Source: Phycisphaerales bacterium
Lineage (GTDB): Bacteria; Planctomycetota; Phycisphaerae; Phycisphaerales; SM1A02
Length of the DNA: 64,000 bases
Reading direction: 5' to 3'
NCBI GenBank assembly: GCA_029242715.1
Contig: JAQWTL010000035.1
Span: forward strand, 1 to 64,000
Made by a program: the position numbers and the translations under genes. Under the pieces are notes generated by a model. That model was not told where the DNA came from. It saw only the letters and a list, made by a program, of their open reading frames with translations, and searched no databases. This document shows positions 27,641 to 37,455 of the stretch, one piece after another (positions within the stretch are counted from its first letter, which is position 1; the number at the start of each line of letters is the position of its first letter).

Positions 27641-30600
27641 GTTCCCAGTTGCTCCAGTGCACTCTGTGCCGAAGCCAGATCGGTTTCGGCGGCTGCCAGC
27701 GTACCGCGTGTTTCCTCCACCAGGTGAGCAGGTGCTTTATCCACGTACCCAGGATTGCTCAGTCGCCCCTTGAGGGCGGCAATTGATTTTTCCAGCTCTG
27801 CAATGCGGGTGGTGAGCCTGGTTCGCTCACTCTCTACGTCCAGCGTGTCGCCGTGTCCCTGGAGAAAGAGGACTTCGCTTCCAAGGTGAACCTGGATGCC
27901 ATCACCAGTGGCATCAGTGATCGCCTCAAGATTGCAAGAGGAGAGAATGGCGGGTGTCGCCTGATCGGCCAAGGGGCGAATGGCATCCGTGATGCCAAGT
28001 GTCAGTCGGGCCTTGGGTGGGACATCGTGATCTGCTCGGGCTCTGCGAATAGCGTTGACCAACTCCTTGATCTTCTCAAAGGTGGTTTCTGCTTCCTCAT
28101 CAAGCAGTCCATCAGTCATTGGCCAACTTGCCATGGCGACCTGATCGCTCTGTGGAAGTTCAAGTCCTGGCAGGCCAGCTTGGCCTGTGGCGCAGATGTG
28201 TGGCCATAAGGCTTCTGTGACGAATGGACAAACTGGATGGAGCAGGCGTGAAATGGCATTCAGAGATGACAGCAGTACCTGCCTTTGTGCTGCGTCATCT
28301 CCAATCGTCGGCTTGACGGACTCCAGATACCAGTCGCAGAAGTCTCGCCAAACGAGGTCGTAGAGGATCTCCGCGCAGGTGCTGAAGTGATAGCCGTCAA
28401 TTGCTTCGTCGAAGGCTTTTCTGGCTTTTGCAATCCGCGAAAGCATCCAGCGATCAACAACTCCAAGCGAATCCAGGGAAGAAACCTTCCCGGGTGACTC
28501 GCTTCGTGAAAGCGCAAAGCGGGCGGCGTTCCAGAACTTGTTGGCGAAGGCTCGGCCCGAATCAAACTTGCTGGAGGAATTGCGAGCCAGAGGCGCTTCT
28601 TCAGTGGCTTTTGCCTGACCGCTGAACTCGCCATATACGGTGACCATTGATTTGCTGGAATCACCTGGGCTGACTTGCACCGGAGCGGTGACGCGATGGC
28701 CCGAGACGGATGTCGTGAATTCGGGAGTGAAAGTCTTGCCGGTATGCGGGCAGACCAGATCCAATGGCAGTCGGACATCCTGAGTCGCTGTGGCCAACTG
28801 AGTCATGATGAAGCGAAGCGCATCGGTTCCATGACTCTCGATGATGTCTCGGGGGTCAACGCCATTTCCCAGTGACTTGCTCATCTTCTGGCCGAATCCA
28901 TCCTGGATGATCGGGTGGATGTAGACGTCACGGAATGGAAGGGTGCCGTTGCGGAAGAATCGATTGAACATCACCATCCTGCTGACCCAGAGGGTGATGA
29001 TCTCGCGTGCAGTGGACAGAGCATTGGACGGATTGAAGGCATCGAGTAATCCGGGCATGTCCGGAAATGCCTCGGGGTCCGGCCAGCCCATCGTAGAAAT
29101 TGGCCAGAGTGCAGAGGAGAACCACGTGTCCAACACATCCTCATCTTGGGAGTAGCCCAATGATTCAAGTTCTGCTTCGAGATCCTGGCAATCTCGGCCA
29201 ACACAAGCAAGGATGCGAACGAGTTCAGCCTCCCGGTCGATCTGGATTCGCACAGCGAGCCCATCATCCTGTCGATTGCAGACTGGATCAGCGCACCATT
29301 CGATTCTGTCGGTCATGCCACTTTGGAGATCATCAGGGACTGGACCGGCTTCAGACATTGACAATGATCTTGACCATACCGGTATCCGGTGTCCCCACCA
29401 GAGTTGGCGGCTGATGCACCAGTCGCGAAGATTCTCATGCCATTGCTGGAAGGTCTTCGCGTAACGGGTGGGATAGAAACGCAGTTGCCCATCCTGTTCA
29501 TGTGAGCCCTCTGATCGTTCAGGAGCTTCGCCTTCATACTGATCCGGAACCATTGCCCGCATCGCTTCGCCGCGCAGTCGGTCATCTGTCACGCGTACGA
29601 ACCACTGATCGCTCAGATACGGTTCGATCGGAACATGTGATCGATAGCTGTGCCCGACCGAGTGACCGTATTCACGAATCTCCTCAAGAAGACCCTGCTC
29701 GCGGAACCAGTCGATGATGGCCGTGCGGGCGTCCTCTCGTGACAGGCCGATGAATGCACGAGCTTCCTCTGAGACATCTTCCCATCCATGCTTTTCCGAG
29801 ATCGATGCATCCGGTGCCATGACATTGATGGCGGGGAGGTCGTGTCGTTGGCCGATGTCCCAGTCATTGGGGTCGTGTGCGGGAGTGACTTTCAGGAATC
29901 CTGTGGCGAACTCGGCCTTGGGATCATCTCCGCTGCCTGGCATCACCACGTAGTCATCTTCGACGATGGGAATCTCGCGACCAACAATTGGGAGACATAT
30001 GGACTTGCCTCGCAGACCTGCGGCACGAGGGTCATCAGGATTGACGGCAACGCCGGTATCACCAAGCATGGTTTCCGGTCTTGTTGTTGCAACGGTGATA
30101 TGGCCTGATCCATCAGACAGCGGGTAGCGGAGGTAGTACATGTGGCCAGCGACGTCTTCCATCTCGACTTCGTCATCAGCCAATGCCGTCTGTGTAGCAG
30201 GATCCCAGTTGACCAGTCGCTTGCCTCGGAAAATAAGATCTTCATTGAAGAGTTTGTAGAAGGCTTCTCGTACCGCAGCGGCGCAGACAGGATCCATGGT
30301 GAATCGTGTCCGGGGCCAATCGCAGGAAGCGCCCATCTCGCGTAGCTGGGACAGAATGGTTGCGCCGTATTCATCCTTCCATGCCTGGACAAGCTCGATG
30401 AATGATTCGCGCGTAAAATCTGTTCGCCGCTTGCCGTCCTGCAGCAGACGTCTTTCAACAGCCGTCTGAGTGGCGATGCCAGCGTGATCCGTCCCAGGCA
30501 TCCACAGTGTTTCCTTGCCCTGCATCCTGGAGTGACGAGCCAGGACATCCTGGAGCGTTGCATTCAGGGCATGGCCAAGGTGCAATATGGAGGTGACGTT

Positions 30601-30759
30601 GGGTGGCGGCAGGAGCAGGGAATAGGGGATGGCCCCCTGATCCAGTGGCAGGTTGACGTGACCCAGCGAGGATTCCGTCCAGGCATCGCGGATGCCGGGC
30701 TCGATGCTCGCGGGATCGTATGATCTAGGAAGTTGTGGAGTCGTTATCGACGTGGACAT
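27637..30759 (-). CDS. valS: Valine--tRNA ligase
   Basis: The product has about 1040 residues and charges tRNA-Val. The class I motifs are HLGH (PPPNVTSILHLGHALN) and KMSKS (FGQKMSKSLGNGVDP). The editing domain lies between them (TTRPETMLGDTGVAVNPDD), and the C-terminal anticodon-binding and coiled-coil parts end in VDVESER-type repeats. The start is taken at 30759 because a TATGAT -10-like element (30767-30772, minus strand) would place transcription at that ATG; ATGs at 30768 and 30771 are alternatives. The start overlaps that of the divergent TPR gene. Confidence 0.93.
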   Translation of the reverse strand: MSTSITTPQLPRSYDPASIEPGIRDAWTESSLGHVNLPLDQGAIPYSLLLPPPNVTSILHLGHALNATLQDVLARHSRMQGKETLWMPGTDHAGIATQTAVERRLLQDGKRRTDFTRESFIELVQAWKDEYGATILSQLREMGASCDWPRTRFTMDPVCAAAVREAFYKLFNEDLIFRGKRLVNWDPATQTALADDEVEMEDVAGHMYYLRYPLSDGSGHITVATTRPETMLGDTGVAVNPDDPRAAGLRGKSICLPIVGREIPIVEDDYVVMPGSGDDPKAEFATGFLKVTPAHDPNDWDIGQRHDLPAINVMAPDASISEKHGWEDVSEEARAFIGLSREDARTAIIDWFREQGLLEEIREYGHSVGHSYRSHVPIEPYLSDQWFVRVTDDRLRGEAMRAMVPDQYEGEAPERSEGSHEQDGQLRFYPTRYAKTFQQWHENLRDWCISRQLWWGHRIPVWSRSLSMSEAGPVPDDLQSGMTDRIEWCADPVCNRQDDGLAVRIQIDREAELVRILACVGRDCQDLEAELESLGYSQDEDVLDTWFSSALWPISTMGWPDPEAFPDMPGLLDAFNPSNALSTAREIITLWVSRMVMFNRFFRNGTLPFRDVYIHPIIQDGFGQKMSKSLGNGVDPRDIIESHGTDALRFIMTQLATATQDVRLPLDLVCPHTGKTFTPEFTTSVSGHRVTAPVQVSPGDSSKSMVTVYGEFSGQAKATEEAPLARNSSSKFDSGRAFANKFWNAARFALSRSESPGKVSSLDSLGVVDRWMLSRIAKARKAFDEAIDGYHFSTCAEILYDLVWRDFCDWYLESVKPTIGDDAAQRQVLLSSLNAISRLLHPVCPFVTEALWPHICATGQAGLPGLELPQSDQVAMASWPMTDGLLDEEAETTFEKIKELVNAIRRARADHDVPPKARLTLGITDAIRPLADQATPAILSSCNLEAITDATGDGIQVHLGSEVLFLQGHGDTLDVESERTRLTTRIAELEKSIAALKGRLSNPGYVDKAPAHLVEETRGTLAAAETDLASAQSALEQLGT

Positions 30760-31798
30760 GAACCGCATCATAGCCGTGCTCTGGCTGGCACTCGCCTGTG
30801 CAGGGGTACTCTTCTGCCAGAGCTGCGAAGATCGGTCGCCAGTTCCAGAGCAGTTGGAGCCTTCAAGCAGCCAGGAGTCGATTCGCCACTCACTCGAGGC
30901 TGCTGAGATTTACATCGCCTCAGGCAACACCGACAAGGCTCAGGCAATACTCGCCCGGCTGATAGATCAGTCTCCGGATGACCCACGTCCTTATGAAGTC
31001 ATGGCTCGCCTGGCACTCAGAAAAGGGCTGCAGCTTCGGGATATGGGCCTGATAGAAGCCTCCAGGGATCAGTTTGGGACTTCCTATGACTTGTACAAAG
31101 ATGCCGTGAGCCGAATGCCTGAAAGCAGTGGATTGCACCAGAGTGCAGGGGAAGTGGCCCAACAGGCCGGGCAGCATGAGGAAGCTCTTGCCTGCTATCT
31201 CCGCTCCATCGAGCTTGATCCTGGGAACATGAGGTCTCAGATCAATGCTGCTCAGTTGCTGATCGAGACATCTCCCGAGCGATCAGAAGCCATGCTCAGG
31301 TCGGTGCTGGAAACGGACTCAGAACAGCCGCATGCATTGTCTTCCTTGGCCTTATTGCTCCAGAGGGCAGGACGGGAATCCGAATCCTCAGAGATGGCGT
31401 CCAGAGCACTGGCTGTCGCAGGTGATCAAGAAGGGGTCAGAATCGCAGTGGCCCGGATTCACCTTGAAGCGAATCGGCCCCGAGTTGCACTTGAACTCCT
31501 CCTGGCATTGTCTGATCAGGTTCGAGGGCAGGAGCCGGCGACTTCTCAGATTGCGATCGCATGGGAGTCCCTGGGAAATTCAATCAATGCTGGGCAGGCC
31601 TGGTCGGAGTGTTTTCGAACCAATGCTCATCGTACGGATGCGTGGAGATTTGCCTTGCGAGCCGCTGAGGCATTTGGAAGAGCTGGCCAGGAGGCCATGG
31701 CAGCGTCATGGCTGGAGCAGGCCATCATGCTCGACGCACCGGCAATGGAAATTGAAGAGGCTCGGCGTTCCATCCGCATGGGGACTGGTCCTGATTGA
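30758..31798 (+). CDS. TPR-repeat lipoprotein
   Basis: The product has 346 residues. Residues 1-22 (MNRIIAVLWLALACAGVLFC) form a hydrophobic signal, with Cys at 20 and 23 as possible lipid sites. The rest is helical TPR repeats (LEAAEIYIASGNTDKAQAILARL..., HEEALACYLRSIELDPGNM). TPR proteins scaffold other proteins; the partner is unknown. The ATG at 30758 overlaps the valS start codon in opposite orientation. Confidence 0.78.
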   Translation: MNRIIAVLWLALACAGVLFCQSCEDRSPVPEQLEPSSSQESIRHSLEAAEIYIASGNTDKAQAILARLIDQSPDDPRPYEVMARLALRKGLQLRDMGLIEASRDQFGTSYDLYKDAVSRMPESSGLHQSAGEVAQQAGQHEEALACYLRSIELDPGNMRSQINAAQLLIETSPERSEAMLRSVLETDSEQPHALSSLALLLQRAGRESESSEMASRALAVAGDQEGVRIAVARIHLEANRPRVALELLLALSDQVRGQEPATSQIAIAWESLGNSINAGQAWSECFRTNAHRTDAWRFALRAAEAFGRAGQEAMAASWLEQAIMLDAPAMEIEEARRSIRMGTGPD

Positions 31799-31810
31799 TC
31801 ATCAGGGCGT

Positions 31811-32089
31811 TCAGTTCTCATCCTGCTTGTAGAGGGAGTCCACGGTGTCTCCATCCACTCGCTGGCCGGCCTCCACCCAAGGGTCAAGATTATCTGAAGA
31901 TCGATGAGTGCCAATTCGGACATCCGAGAGCCCAATGGCCTTTTTCATTCTGCGGTTGATCCAGAGCAGCAGCAGGATCACCAGCAGGACCCCGAATGCG
32001 GCCAGGACGGCAGCAATTAATAGGGCGACCTGCCCGAATTCAGGTTGGGAAACAGCCGGATTGGCGTCCAGGGATGCCAGAAAGGGCAT
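31811..32089 (-). CDS. Small single-pass membrane protein
   Basis: The product has 92 residues with one transmembrane helix (about 20-43, FGQVALLIAAVLAAFGVLLVILLLLW), followed by a basic stop-transfer segment (NRRMKKA) and a charged acidic tail ending KQDEN. Nothing identifies a family. It is convergent with the TPR lipoprotein gene (12 bp apart). A longer frame to 32122 adds residues unlike a native start. Confidence 0.6.
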   Translation of the reverse strand: MPFLASLDANPAVSQPEFGQVALLIAAVLAAFGVLLVILLLLWINRRMKKAIGLSDVRIGTHRSSDNLDPWVEAGQRVDGDTVDSLYKQDEN

Positions 32090-32297
32090 GGTCCGAGTAT
32101 AGGGCTCAGCAAGAAGTGGCAAGTAGCGAACCCTTTTTTCGCCACATTCGTACGAAAACAGGAAGCCTGCTCAGGGATTCACTTAAGACGGCCCTTCATG
32201 GGGTCGATCCAAAGCTCCGAGGCTTCCTGGTGTGGATATGTCCATTCTCGCCTGCCTCAGACCTGCAAGCCCGGAAAACTGGGCCATACTTTGGAAG

Positions 32298-34592
32298 ATG
32301 CCAAACATGACCTATCGACTGGAAGATCGTTCTCGGCTGGGCCGCATGGGCTTGGCAGTAGCCGCTCTCATCGTTGCTTCATTCAGTGCTTACACTCCAG
32401 CAGATACGGCCGTTGAAACAACGGCTGACACTACTGTTTCACTCAATGAGTGGGCGGACCTCGTCTGGGATGCAGGCATCGACGGTGATGTCAGCTTGAT
32501 GAACGAACTCATTGATGTTCCTCCAGGCTCGATCACTTCACCGGAGTCGACGGCTGAATATCGATTGTGCGTTGATCAATGGAACAAGACCCGGGAATCA
32601 TCTGCGGAGTTTCTGCAAAGCGGTCAAGACAAGGCATTGGAGTCGCTCGAGGCTGCTTTGGAGAAAGAAGATCTTGCTGAAGCTCTCAAGCATGCAGTTG
32701 CCTATCAGGAGCTGATCCAGGATTTTGATGTGGCTCTCCAGCATGATGCTGTTCGAGAAGCCATTGAGCGTGCAGATGCTGCTATTGATGACCTGATTGA
32801 ATCAGGCGATCTCATGCAGGCACAGGAGATTCTCTTCAGGCTCAAGACGGCCTACCTGGATACCCGTAAGCAGCGGGCATTCGCTGGCTATGAAGACCAT
32901 CTCGAGGACATCACCAATCAACTGAAACTCCTGCGTCGATATGACCCGGAAGATTTTCACGAGTTGTATCTTCGTCGCGCAGAAGCAAGAGGGGATGACT
33001 CTACTGATGTCAGATCTTTTAATCCTCTGCTTCAGGGTCGATGGCGGGATGAAGTATCCGGTGTGCGAGTCGAGATGCTCCGCAGCATTCTTGATACCGC
33101 CGCTCGTGAGCACATCAACTCGGCAGGCTGGGAGCCGCTTCTGAAGGGGGGCATTGATGCGTTGCGTACGTTGGCGCAGACGCCCATGATTGATGACACC
33201 CTTGAAGGCTTATCCAGTGAAGAGGCAGTCGAGGAATGGGTTGATGGACTTGATCAGATTGAAGAGGGCTTCCGGGCTGCTCTTGAATCCAATGTGAAGC
33301 CACGCGATCTGGGACGCCAGGTGATTGATGAAATCGCGTCACTCAACAGCCGTACAATCAGATTGCCATTTGAGGTGTTGTGGCGTGAATTCGGCGATGG
33401 TGCAATGGATGAGCTGGATCGCTTCAGTGAAGTCATCTGGCCCTATGACATCGAGGATTTCAATCGCCAGATGCAAGGGGAGTTCATTGGAATCGGTGTC
33501 TACATCGAGGAGACCGAACTGGGCGAAATACGTATCGCCAGTCCTCTGGAAGGAAAACCAGCAGATCTTGCAGGCATCCGATCAGGCGATGTGGTCATCT
33601 CAGTCGATGGCGTATCAACCACAGGCTGGACACTTCGTGATGCCGTCCGTGAAATCACCGGTCCTGCAGAAACCAAAGTGACCATTGGCGTTCGCCGTGA
33701 GGACAGCGACCAGGATCACGAGTTCACGATTGTTCGTGACATGATTCGAATGCATACCGTCAAGGGTTGGGATCTTGAAGGGATCGATGAGTCCGGAAAT
33801 CCAGATTGGAACTGGTTCATCGATTCTGAACGACGTATCGCCTATATCAGAATGACGGGTTTCGATCAGCAGACTTATGGAGACATGCTCCAGGCGCTCA
33901 GCCAGATGCAGACGGAACAGGGCATGCCAGAAGGATTGATCCTTGATCTGCGATACAACCCCGGCGGTCTGCTGGAAACAGCCGTCAATATCAGCAATCT
34001 CTTTGTTGATGAAGGTGGAATCGTGTCAGGCGAGGACCGTTTCGGCCAATCCAGTTTCCAGGCAAATGCCCGTAAGCGGCGTGCCTATCTCTCTGGAACG
34101 CCTGTGGTCGTGTTGATCAACAATGGTTCGGCAAGTGCCAGTGAAATCGTTGCCGGATGTCTTCAGGCACACGAGGCGGCGATCATTGTTGGCGCTCGAA
34201 GCTATGGCAAGGGATCCGTCCAGACTGTTCATCCTGTCACCGACACCACCAAGCTCAAGCTCACTACGCAGTACTACAGACTTCCATCGCCAGATGGCAT
34301 CACGCCTGGGCGCATGGTCCACAAGGTTCCTGGAAGTACGGACTGGGGTGTCGAGCCTGATATCAAGATCTCGATGACTCCAGAGCAGGTAAGTCAGGCC
34401 ACCAAGGTTCAGCGCTATGCCGAATTGCAACAGGCCCCTTCGGACTGGGAAGAAGAAGAGGAGGGCCCCTGGGTCGCTCCGGAAATCACCCAGTTGCTCA
34501 GCGAGGGTCTGGACCCACAGTTGCATACCGCGCTGGTCATCCTGCAGGCCAAGTCATACGGCGAAGAATCAACCATTGCTGATTCCCGTTGA
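32298..34592 (+). CDS. S41-family C-terminal-processing-like protease
   Basis: From ATG 32298 the product has 764 residues (ATG 32307 is the alternative). A basic start is followed by one hydrophobic signal/anchor (about 18-33) and a long helical region (about 45-360). A PDZ domain (about 390-475, LGEIRIASPLEGKPADLAGIRSGDVVISVDG) and the S41 domain (about 500-710) follow. The catalytic Ser is the middle Ser of NNGSASASE and the Lys lies 25 residues on in SYGKGSVQ, the CtpA/CtpB spacing. It probably trims periplasmic proteins at C-termini. Its leader has an 8-bp inverted repeat (GGAAGCCT 32161-32168, AGGCTTCC 32219-32226). Confidence 0.9.
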   Translation: MPNMTYRLEDRSRLGRMGLAVAALIVASFSAYTPADTAVETTADTTVSLNEWADLVWDAGIDGDVSLMNELIDVPPGSITSPESTAEYRLCVDQWNKTRESSAEFLQSGQDKALESLEAALEKEDLAEALKHAVAYQELIQDFDVALQHDAVREAIERADAAIDDLIESGDLMQAQEILFRLKTAYLDTRKQRAFAGYEDHLEDITNQLKLLRRYDPEDFHELYLRRAEARGDDSTDVRSFNPLLQGRWRDEVSGVRVEMLRSILDTAAREHINSAGWEPLLKGGIDALRTLAQTPMIDDTLEGLSSEEAVEEWVDGLDQIEEGFRAALESNVKPRDLGRQVIDEIASLNSRTIRLPFEVLWREFGDGAMDELDRFSEVIWPYDIEDFNRQMQGEFIGIGVYIEETELGEIRIASPLEGKPADLAGIRSGDVVISVDGVSTTGWTLRDAVREITGPAETKVTIGVRREDSDQDHEFTIVRDMIRMHTVKGWDLEGIDESGNPDWNWFIDSERRIAYIRMTGFDQQTYGDMLQALSQMQTEQGMPEGLILDLRYNPGGLLETAVNISNLFVDEGGIVSGEDRFGQSSFQANARKRRAYLSGTPVVVLINNGSASASEIVAGCLQAHEAAIIVGARSYGKGSVQTVHPVTDTTKLKLTTQYYRLPSPDGITPGRMVHKVPGSTDWGVEPDIKISMTPEQVSQATKVQRYAELQQAPSDWEEEEEGPWVAPEITQLLSEGLDPQLHTALVILQAKSYGEESTIADSR

Positions 34593-34682
34593 GGAATCTG
34601 GCAGTGGACTTCTAAACCGCAGGTCGCATGTTCGACTCGCACCTGGGGTGATGAAGAATCCCAAGTAGTTCATTCATCAAGA

Positions 34683-34712
34683 ACAACACCCCCGTGATGA
34701 CGGGGGCGTTGT
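34683..34712 (-). terminator. Terminator of the hydrolase-trpB unit
   Basis: A 13-nt stem (arms 34683-34695 and 34700-34712) has a four-base loop. The one mispair becomes G-U only on the minus strand, so it is read in the trpB direction. The U-run is weak. Confidence 0.6.
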
Positions 34713-34750
34713 CTGATTCGTTTGGCTCTGGCGGTCGAGTTCCCAGACTT

Positions 34751-35965
34751 TCAGTCCAGCTTCGGGATATGTGATTCCAGCAGTCTTTGGGCTTCAGTGA
34801 CATCCTTGTCGCCACGCCCTGAAAGGTTCACCAGCACGACCTCATCAGAGGATCGGTTGGCTGCCATGGAAGTTGCGGCAGCGATTGCATGGGACGTTTC
34901 CAGAGCCGGCATGATGCCTTCTTGTTCAGAGAGCAGTCGGAAGCTCGCCAGCGCCTCATCATCAGTCACCGAGATGTACTGGACTCGTCCGCTGTCTCGC
35001 CATGCGGCATGTTCAGGGCCTACGCCGGGATAATCCAGACCAGCTGAGCAGGAATGCACAGGCGATGTCTGACCGTCGGGATCCTGGAGCACATAGCTGC
35101 GTGATCCATGGAGTACACCAGGAGCGCCATGGCTGAGGGTTGCGGCATGATCGCCTTGTTGGCTGCCACGCCCGCCAGCTTCGACGCCAAACATCTCCAC
35201 TGAAGCATCCTCAAGGAATGGATGGAAGATTCCAGCAGCATTGGAACCGCCGCCAACGCAGGCCACGATGCAGTCAGGAAGCTTGCCAAGCATGTCGAGA
35301 CATTGGGCGCGGGCTTCGATACCAATGACGGATTGGAAATCTCGCACCATGGCCGGGAAGGGGTGGGGGCCAACTACCGAACCGATGATGTAATGGGTGT
35401 GGTCGACGGATCCCATCCAGTCACGCATGGCGGCATTGGTTGCATCCTTGAGTGTTCGTGAGCCGTCTTTGACCACATGGACTTTCGCTCCAAGCAGCTG
35501 CATGCGGAAGACGTTGAGGGCTTGTCGACGAACATCCTCTTCGCCCATGTACACCTCGCATGGCAGGCCGAAACGTGCGCAGGCCGTTGCGGTGGCGACA
35601 CCATGTTGGCCAGCCCCTGTTTCCGCGATGATGCGTTCCTTGCCCATCTGGCGGGCCAGCAGCACCTGGCCAATCGTGTTGTTGATCTTATGAGCGCCGG
35701 TATGAGCCAGATCTTCTCGTTTGAGCCATATGGAAGCGCCGCCGATATGCCGGGTGAGATTCGGACAGTCGGTCAGTGGTGTCGGGCGTCCGACATAATT
35801 TCGAAGTAGTGATCTGAATTGATCCTGGAAAGCGGGATCATTCCGCGATGACTTCCATGCATCGGTGAGTTGATCAAGTGCGGCGATCAGTGTTTCGGGG
35901 ACATATCGCCCACCGAAATCACCAAAGCTTCCTGAAGGATCCGGTTCAGTCTGAAGGGATGTCAT
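34751..35965 (-). CDS. trpB: Tryptophan synthase beta chain
   Basis: The product has 404 residues and joins indole with L-serine using PLP. The PLP Lys is Lys93 in HTGAHKINN, and the catalytic Glu is Glu115 in [10 protein letters not shown]. The phosphate loop is GGGSNAAG, and the family-typical start [13 protein letters not shown] is present. The order is unusual: trpA is not adjacent, and the gene is coupled (4-bp overlap) to an upstream alpha/beta hydrolase. No leader peptide or attenuator is visible. Confidence 0.95.
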   Translation of the reverse strand: MTSLQTEPDPSGSFGDFGGRYVPETLIAALDQLTDAWKSSRNDPAFQDQFRSLLRNYVGRPTPLTDCPNLTRHIGGASIWLKREDLAHTGAHKINNTIGQVLLARQMGKERIIAETGAGQHGVATATACARFGLPCEVYMGEEDVRRQALNVFRMQLLGAKVHVVKDGSRTLKDATNAAMRDWMGSVDHTHYIIGSVVGPHPFPAMVRDFQSVIGIEARAQCLDMLGKLPDCIVACVGGGSNAAGIFHPFLEDASVEMFGVEAGGRGSQQGDHAATLSHGAPGVLHGSRSYVLQDPDGQTSPVHSCSAGLDYPGVGPEHAAWRDSGRVQYISVTDDEALASFRLLSEQEGIMPALETSHAIAAATSMAANRSSDEVVLVNLSGRGDKDVTEAQRLLESHIPKLD

Positions 35966-36768
35966 GGTGTCTCCTCGATCAACTCGGGTCGCAACTGCTT
36001 CACAAAGAATAGCCTCTGGTGTTCCTTGACTTCTGCTGAAAACCGTCCGAAGCCGGCATGCTCATGCAACGCGCCTGTTTTCTCATATACGGTGAGCTGG
36101 ATCAATTCAGGGTCCTGATATCGATCCTGCAGGGTCTGGATGAAGGCTTTCTGCCCATCGAAAGAAACCCACTCGTCTGCACGGCAGTGAACCGCCTGGA
36201 GCGGGATTTCTCGCCATTCATCAAGGTGCTCAATGGGATCAGAAGACGCGATTGCTGCGGCCTGTGATGCCTGGAGCATTGGCATCCTGCCTTGTGATCG
36301 CCAATTACCCGTCGTGGCTTCCACGGAAGCAGCCAGGTAATTGTGAGGCTTGCAAAGCCGTGCAAGAGTCACCATCCCGCCTGCAGACATGCCTCCGATT
36401 CCAACCCGGTCTGGATCTGCCCCCAGTTCCCTTGTGGCTTCCAGGGTCACTTCATCCAGTTCACTGACCATCTGCATGACCACCTCGAGAACGTGTGCAG
36501 AATCCTGAAGATCAGGAACAGCCCGTTCGCCATGGCCAGGCAGATCGACGGCACAGACTGCGATACCAGCCCTCATCAGCCTCAGATAGCGGCCGGGATC
36601 CAGCTCTTTGGAGGCCGTTCGCCCATGGATCCAGAGGACCATCGGTGGTGGGGCCGCCAGAGAGGGCTCTGGGGATACCAGCAGGGCGGGCACCTGATGG
36701 GTGCCAAGCCTGGCAAGGCGGCCATTCCTTCGAATAGCGGAGGGAAGTTGATTGAATTCAGGAGTCAT
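35962..36768 (-). CDS. Alpha/beta hydrolase of dienelactone-hydrolase type
   Basis: The product has 268 residues. The fold is marked by [25 protein letters not shown], the nucleophile elbow GGMSAGGM (Ser about 129), an Asp in [12 protein letters not shown], and a His near LHEHAGFG. It is cytoplasmic and of unknown substrate. It overlaps trpB and precedes it in the same unit. It is divergent from rsmD, 48 bp apart. Confidence 0.82.
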   Translation of the reverse strand: MTPEFNQLPSAIRRNGRLARLGTHQVPALLVSPEPSLAAPPPMVLWIHGRTASKELDPGRYLRLMRAGIAVCAVDLPGHGERAVPDLQDSAHVLEVVMQMVSELDEVTLEATRELGADPDRVGIGGMSAGGMVTLARLCKPHNYLAASVEATTGNWRSQGRMPMLQASQAAAIASSDPIEHLDEWREIPLQAVHCRADEWVSFDGQKAFIQTLQDRYQDPELIQLTVYEKTGALHEHAGFGRFSAEVKEHQRLFFVKQLRPELIEETP

Positions 36769-36816
36769 GGCTCATTGGCGTTGACGGGACTGCAGGTCAG
36801 GGCGATGCTCTCGTGG

Positions 36817-37455
36817 ATGATCAGGATCATCACAGGCCACTATAGATCTCGTCGCCTCAAGACGCCCGCTGATGCGGACACGACTCGCCCCTACGCACAC
36901 CGCGTCAAGGAGTCCGTGTTCAATGTCCTCAGGGGACATATTGAGGATGCCAACGTGCTCGATCTCTTTGCCGGGGTGGGATCGATGGGACTCGAGTCGG
37001 TCAGTCGAGGAGCAGCCAATGTTCTCATGGTTGAACAGGATCGAAAGATCTTCGGGCTCTTGAAAGAAAATGTTGATGAGTTGGGGTGCCAGGATCGTGC
37101 AGACATTCTTTGTGGGGATGCTTTGGGATCAGTGGCCATTCTGCGATCTCCCCGACCATTGAGTGTGGTCTTCATCGACCCGCCATTCAAGCTCATGGAG
37201 CAGGAGGGCACTCGTCAACGTGTGCTTTCCCAGATGCAGAGGCTCGCACCGTTGCTTGCAGAGGATGCCTTGATCGTATTGCGCAGTCCACTTGGGCCAG
37301 ATGAGATCGACCTTGCTGTCGAGGGGCTTGCTGGGCCTGAGGTACGAACATTTCGTCGCCACCATGAAGTCTTGCTTTATGGCCCTGAAGGCACGTCATC
37401 CACAACTGAAGTTGATGATCCGGAGTCGGAGAGCGAGGCAAGTGATGGAGCCTGA
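36817..37455 (+). CDS. rsmD: 16S rRNA (guanine966-N2)-methyltransferase
   Basis: The product has 212 residues. It has the RsmD order of motifs: MIRIITGHYRSRRL, RVKESVFNVLRG, the SAM-binding DLFAGVGSMGLE, and the catalytic VVFIDPPF (DPPF motif). It methylates G966 of 16S rRNA in the small subunit. ATG 36817 fits the family start; ATG 36805 is also in frame. The acidic Ser/Glu tail is extra. The next gene starts inside its last 11 bp. Confidence 0.92.
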   Translation: MIRIITGHYRSRRLKTPADADTTRPYAHRVKESVFNVLRGHIEDANVLDLFAGVGSMGLESVSRGAANVLMVEQDRKIFGLLKENVDELGCQDRADILCGDALGSVAILRSPRPLSVVFIDPPFKLMEQEGTRQRVLSQMQRLAPLLAEDALIVLRSPLGPDEIDLAVEGLAGPEVRTFRRHHEVLLYGPEGTSSTTEVDDPESESEASDGA

